From JACKIC01 sp964543795 (GTDB lineage Bacteria > Planctomycetota > UBA1135 > UBA2386), in the NCBI GenBank assembly GCA_964543795.1, contig CAZIZN010000031.1, positions 3,502 through 67,501 of the forward strand: a stretch of 64,000 nucleotides of DNA, given 5' to 3'. The position numbers were made by a program, and so were the translations under genes. Positions 62,840 to 64,000 of this stretch are shown here, one piece after another; within the stretch, counting starts at the first letter, position 1, and each line of letters starts with the position of its first letter. The notes below the pieces were generated by a model. It saw only the letters and a list, made by a program, of their open reading frames with translations. It was not told the origin of the DNA and ran no database searches.

Positions 62840-63664
62840 TCAGCCCGCGTCGATGGCGCGTTCGATCGCTGCGCAGAAGGCGAGCAGATCGTCTAGCTGC
62901 GTCGATGCGATCTCGTAGATGCGGTGCGCATCGATCACGCCGTAGCGGTGCGCGATGAGGTTCCGGAGCCCGCTCGCGGACGCCAACCGCTCCGCCAGGT
63001 CGCGCGGCAGGACGCCCCGGTCGCCGAGCGCCACGAACGCGTCGCGATACGCTGCGGGCACATCGAGGCGAGCCTCGGCGAGCCAGTGCGCCGTCACGGA
63101 CAGGCTGTGCTGCAGCGCCACGAAGAGGTTGAGCACCACGACTTCGCGCGTCGTACGATCCCGCACGAACTCGGCCTCGCTCGCAGGCAAGACGTCCCGG
63201 ATCCGTGCGACGGCGTCACGGATGTCGGCGAGCGCCTTGGCAGCCAGAGACTGTCGACCACGCAGCCCCTCCGAGCCACCGATGGCGAACAGCTCTTCGA
63301 CCGGCTTCCAGTCGAGATACTCGAGTGCCGCGCGTGCACGACGCGAGGTCAGTGCCGCAGGATCGTCCTCGACGAGGATCTTGCCGTCCCGGAACACGCG
63401 GAACGCGAGACCGGGCGGCGCTGCGTCGAGCAGCACGAGGTCGACGTTCTGCCCCGATGCGGCTTCGAGGCGCGCGACGAGATCGCCGATCTCGCGCGCC
63501 GTGAACCTCGCGGACGATCCGCCGATGGCGATGTCGAGATCGCTGAGGGCGTGCTGCGTGCCGCGGGCGAAAGAACCGAAAGCGAGCGCGTAGCCGATAC
63601 GCGGATCCCGGGCCAGGAGGTGCCTCACGTCGTCGAGCACGGCGGGAATGTATGCAGGCGACAT
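62840..63664 (-). CDS. Single-chain MntA-HepT fusion (nucleotidyltransferase antitoxin + HEPN toxin)
   Basis: A 274-residue protein joining two normally separate proteins. Residues about 1-135 are a minimal nucleotidyltransferase (ALAFGSFARGTQHALSDLDI: G-S-F and D-x-D). Residues about 140-274 are a HepT HEPN domain (ALADIRDAVARIRDVLP, then LRNLIAHRYGVIDAHRIYEI with R-x4-H-x-Y). The frame is continuous with no stop between. In the two-gene system MntA AMPylates the HepT tyrosine; here the modifying and modified domains would be in one chain. Start at ATG 63664. Confidence 0.9.
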   Translation of the reverse strand: MSPAYIPAVLDDVRHLLARDPRIGYALAFGSFARGTQHALSDLDIAIGGSSARFTAREIGDLVARLEAASGQNVDLVLLDAAPPGLAFRVFRDGKILVEDDPAALTSRRARAALEYLDWKPVEELFAIGGSEGLRGRQSLAAKALADIRDAVARIRDVLPASEAEFVRDRTTREVVVLNLFVALQHSLSVTAHWLAEARLDVPAAYRDAFVALGDRGVLPRDLAERLASASGLRNLIAHRYGVIDAHRIYEIASTQLDDLLAFCAAIERAIDAG

Positions 63665-63809
63665 CCGCCGCGTGCACCCCCGTTCCTCGAGTCGACGAGG
63701 TGCTGGCCAGTCGGTCGGAGTGCCGAGGGGCTGTCGGCATCGGCATGGCGGCGCCGGCGATGGTCGTGCCCGCTCCGCGGAACGCGCTCGAGCATCCGTA
63801 CCTCGGCGT

Positions 63810-64000
63810 TCACCCCGCGAGCTCGCCGACGAATCCGACCGTCGCCGCGGCGACGGCCCCGTAGAAGCCGCCCGCTGCCTGCACGGGAGCGAGCGCCCGG
63901 GTCGCCGACGCGAAGTGGTCGCACTGCAGCCGCCGCGCGAGTTCGCAGCCGTTCCGGAAGTAGATGAGGCTGGGGTGGCAGAAGTCCGCTTGTAGCCAGC
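63810..64000 (-). CDS. Partial hypothetical protein, 5' end outside window
   Basis: A minus-strand frame is open from the right edge to TGA 63810-63812, giving the last 63 residues: WLQADFCHPSLIYFRNGCEL ... TVGFVGELAG. Codon usage matches the neighbouring genes. No domain is recognised. Confidence 0.45.
   Translation of the reverse strand, partial: WLQADFCHPSLIYFRNGCELARRLQCDHFASATRALAPVQAAGGFYGAVAAATVGFVGELAG

Noticed and set aside
1..64000. CRISPR array
   Set aside because: No regularly spaced direct repeats with unique spacers were seen anywhere; the only tandem repeat is the 7-bp unit at 5547-5581.

Overview
The window is high-GC bacterial DNA; two 60-nt lines counted by hand give 75% G+C at 8101-8160 and 48% at 25441-25500. 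The gene repertoire points to a planctomycete-like (PVC) bacterium. It has a ThuA domain fused to a PVC-type membrane-bound dehydrogenase, an ECF sigma factor divergent from a Ser/Thr kinase with WD40 repeats, large secreted SBBP-repeat proteins, a Tat-exported NAD-dependent epimerase and a GldF/GldG-type ABC system with a DUF4340 partner. The lineage is inferred from gene content; no rRNA gene is present.

Layout. 0-17.7 kb is mostly chromosomal: the truncated ThuA/dehydrogenase gene, a SWIM/SNF2 helicase, a small hypothetical, a copper P-type ATPase (copA) overlapping an ECF sigma factor with a cysteine-rich tail, a DUF4143 AAA ATPase with a nested inverted repeat upstream, a Tat-signal epimerase, a 1283-residue TPR/propeller orphan and an SLC13-type transporter with two RCK_C domains. 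About 18-38.6 kb is a defence island built on a DISARM system: drmD-drmMI-[three extra genes]-[small ORF]-drmA-drmB-drmC on the minus strand. A DNA C5-cytosine methyltransferase (drmMII-like) and a Vsr mismatch endonuclease lie on the far side of drmD, and an HNH endonuclease faces drmC. A tRNA-Gly(CCC) gene follows the vsr end at 38.73-38.80 kb, then a decayed DUF4143 ATPase fragment and an ATP-cone/Mrr-like nuclease gene. 40-64 kb returns to chromosomal genes: SulP-STAS transporter, DUF1275-STAS fusion, glycosyltransferase, outer-membrane barrels, the ABC/GldG/DUF4340 operon, an SbtA-type transporter, the sigma/kinase pair and secreted SBBP proteins. Interspersed are a two-gene mntA-hepT toxin-antitoxin pair, a vapBC pair and a single-chain MntA-HepT fusion.

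The main interest is the DISARM locus. It carries both the class 1 accessory genes (SNF2 helicase drmD, adenine methylase drmMI) and a class 2 style cytosine methyltransferase with its own Vsr repair enzyme. In addition, three genes (a coiled-coil protein of unknown function, a GHKL ATPase and a Rossmann methyltransferase-like protein) are inserted between drmMI and drmA, where visibly lower GC suggests separate acquisition. The genes are packed with 4-bp or shorter overlaps, implying co-transcription from a short divergent promoter region at 36857-36978. DISARM restricts incoming phage DNA while methylation marks self DNA. Here the extra ATPase/methyltransferase-like module may add a sensing or effector step, which is inference.
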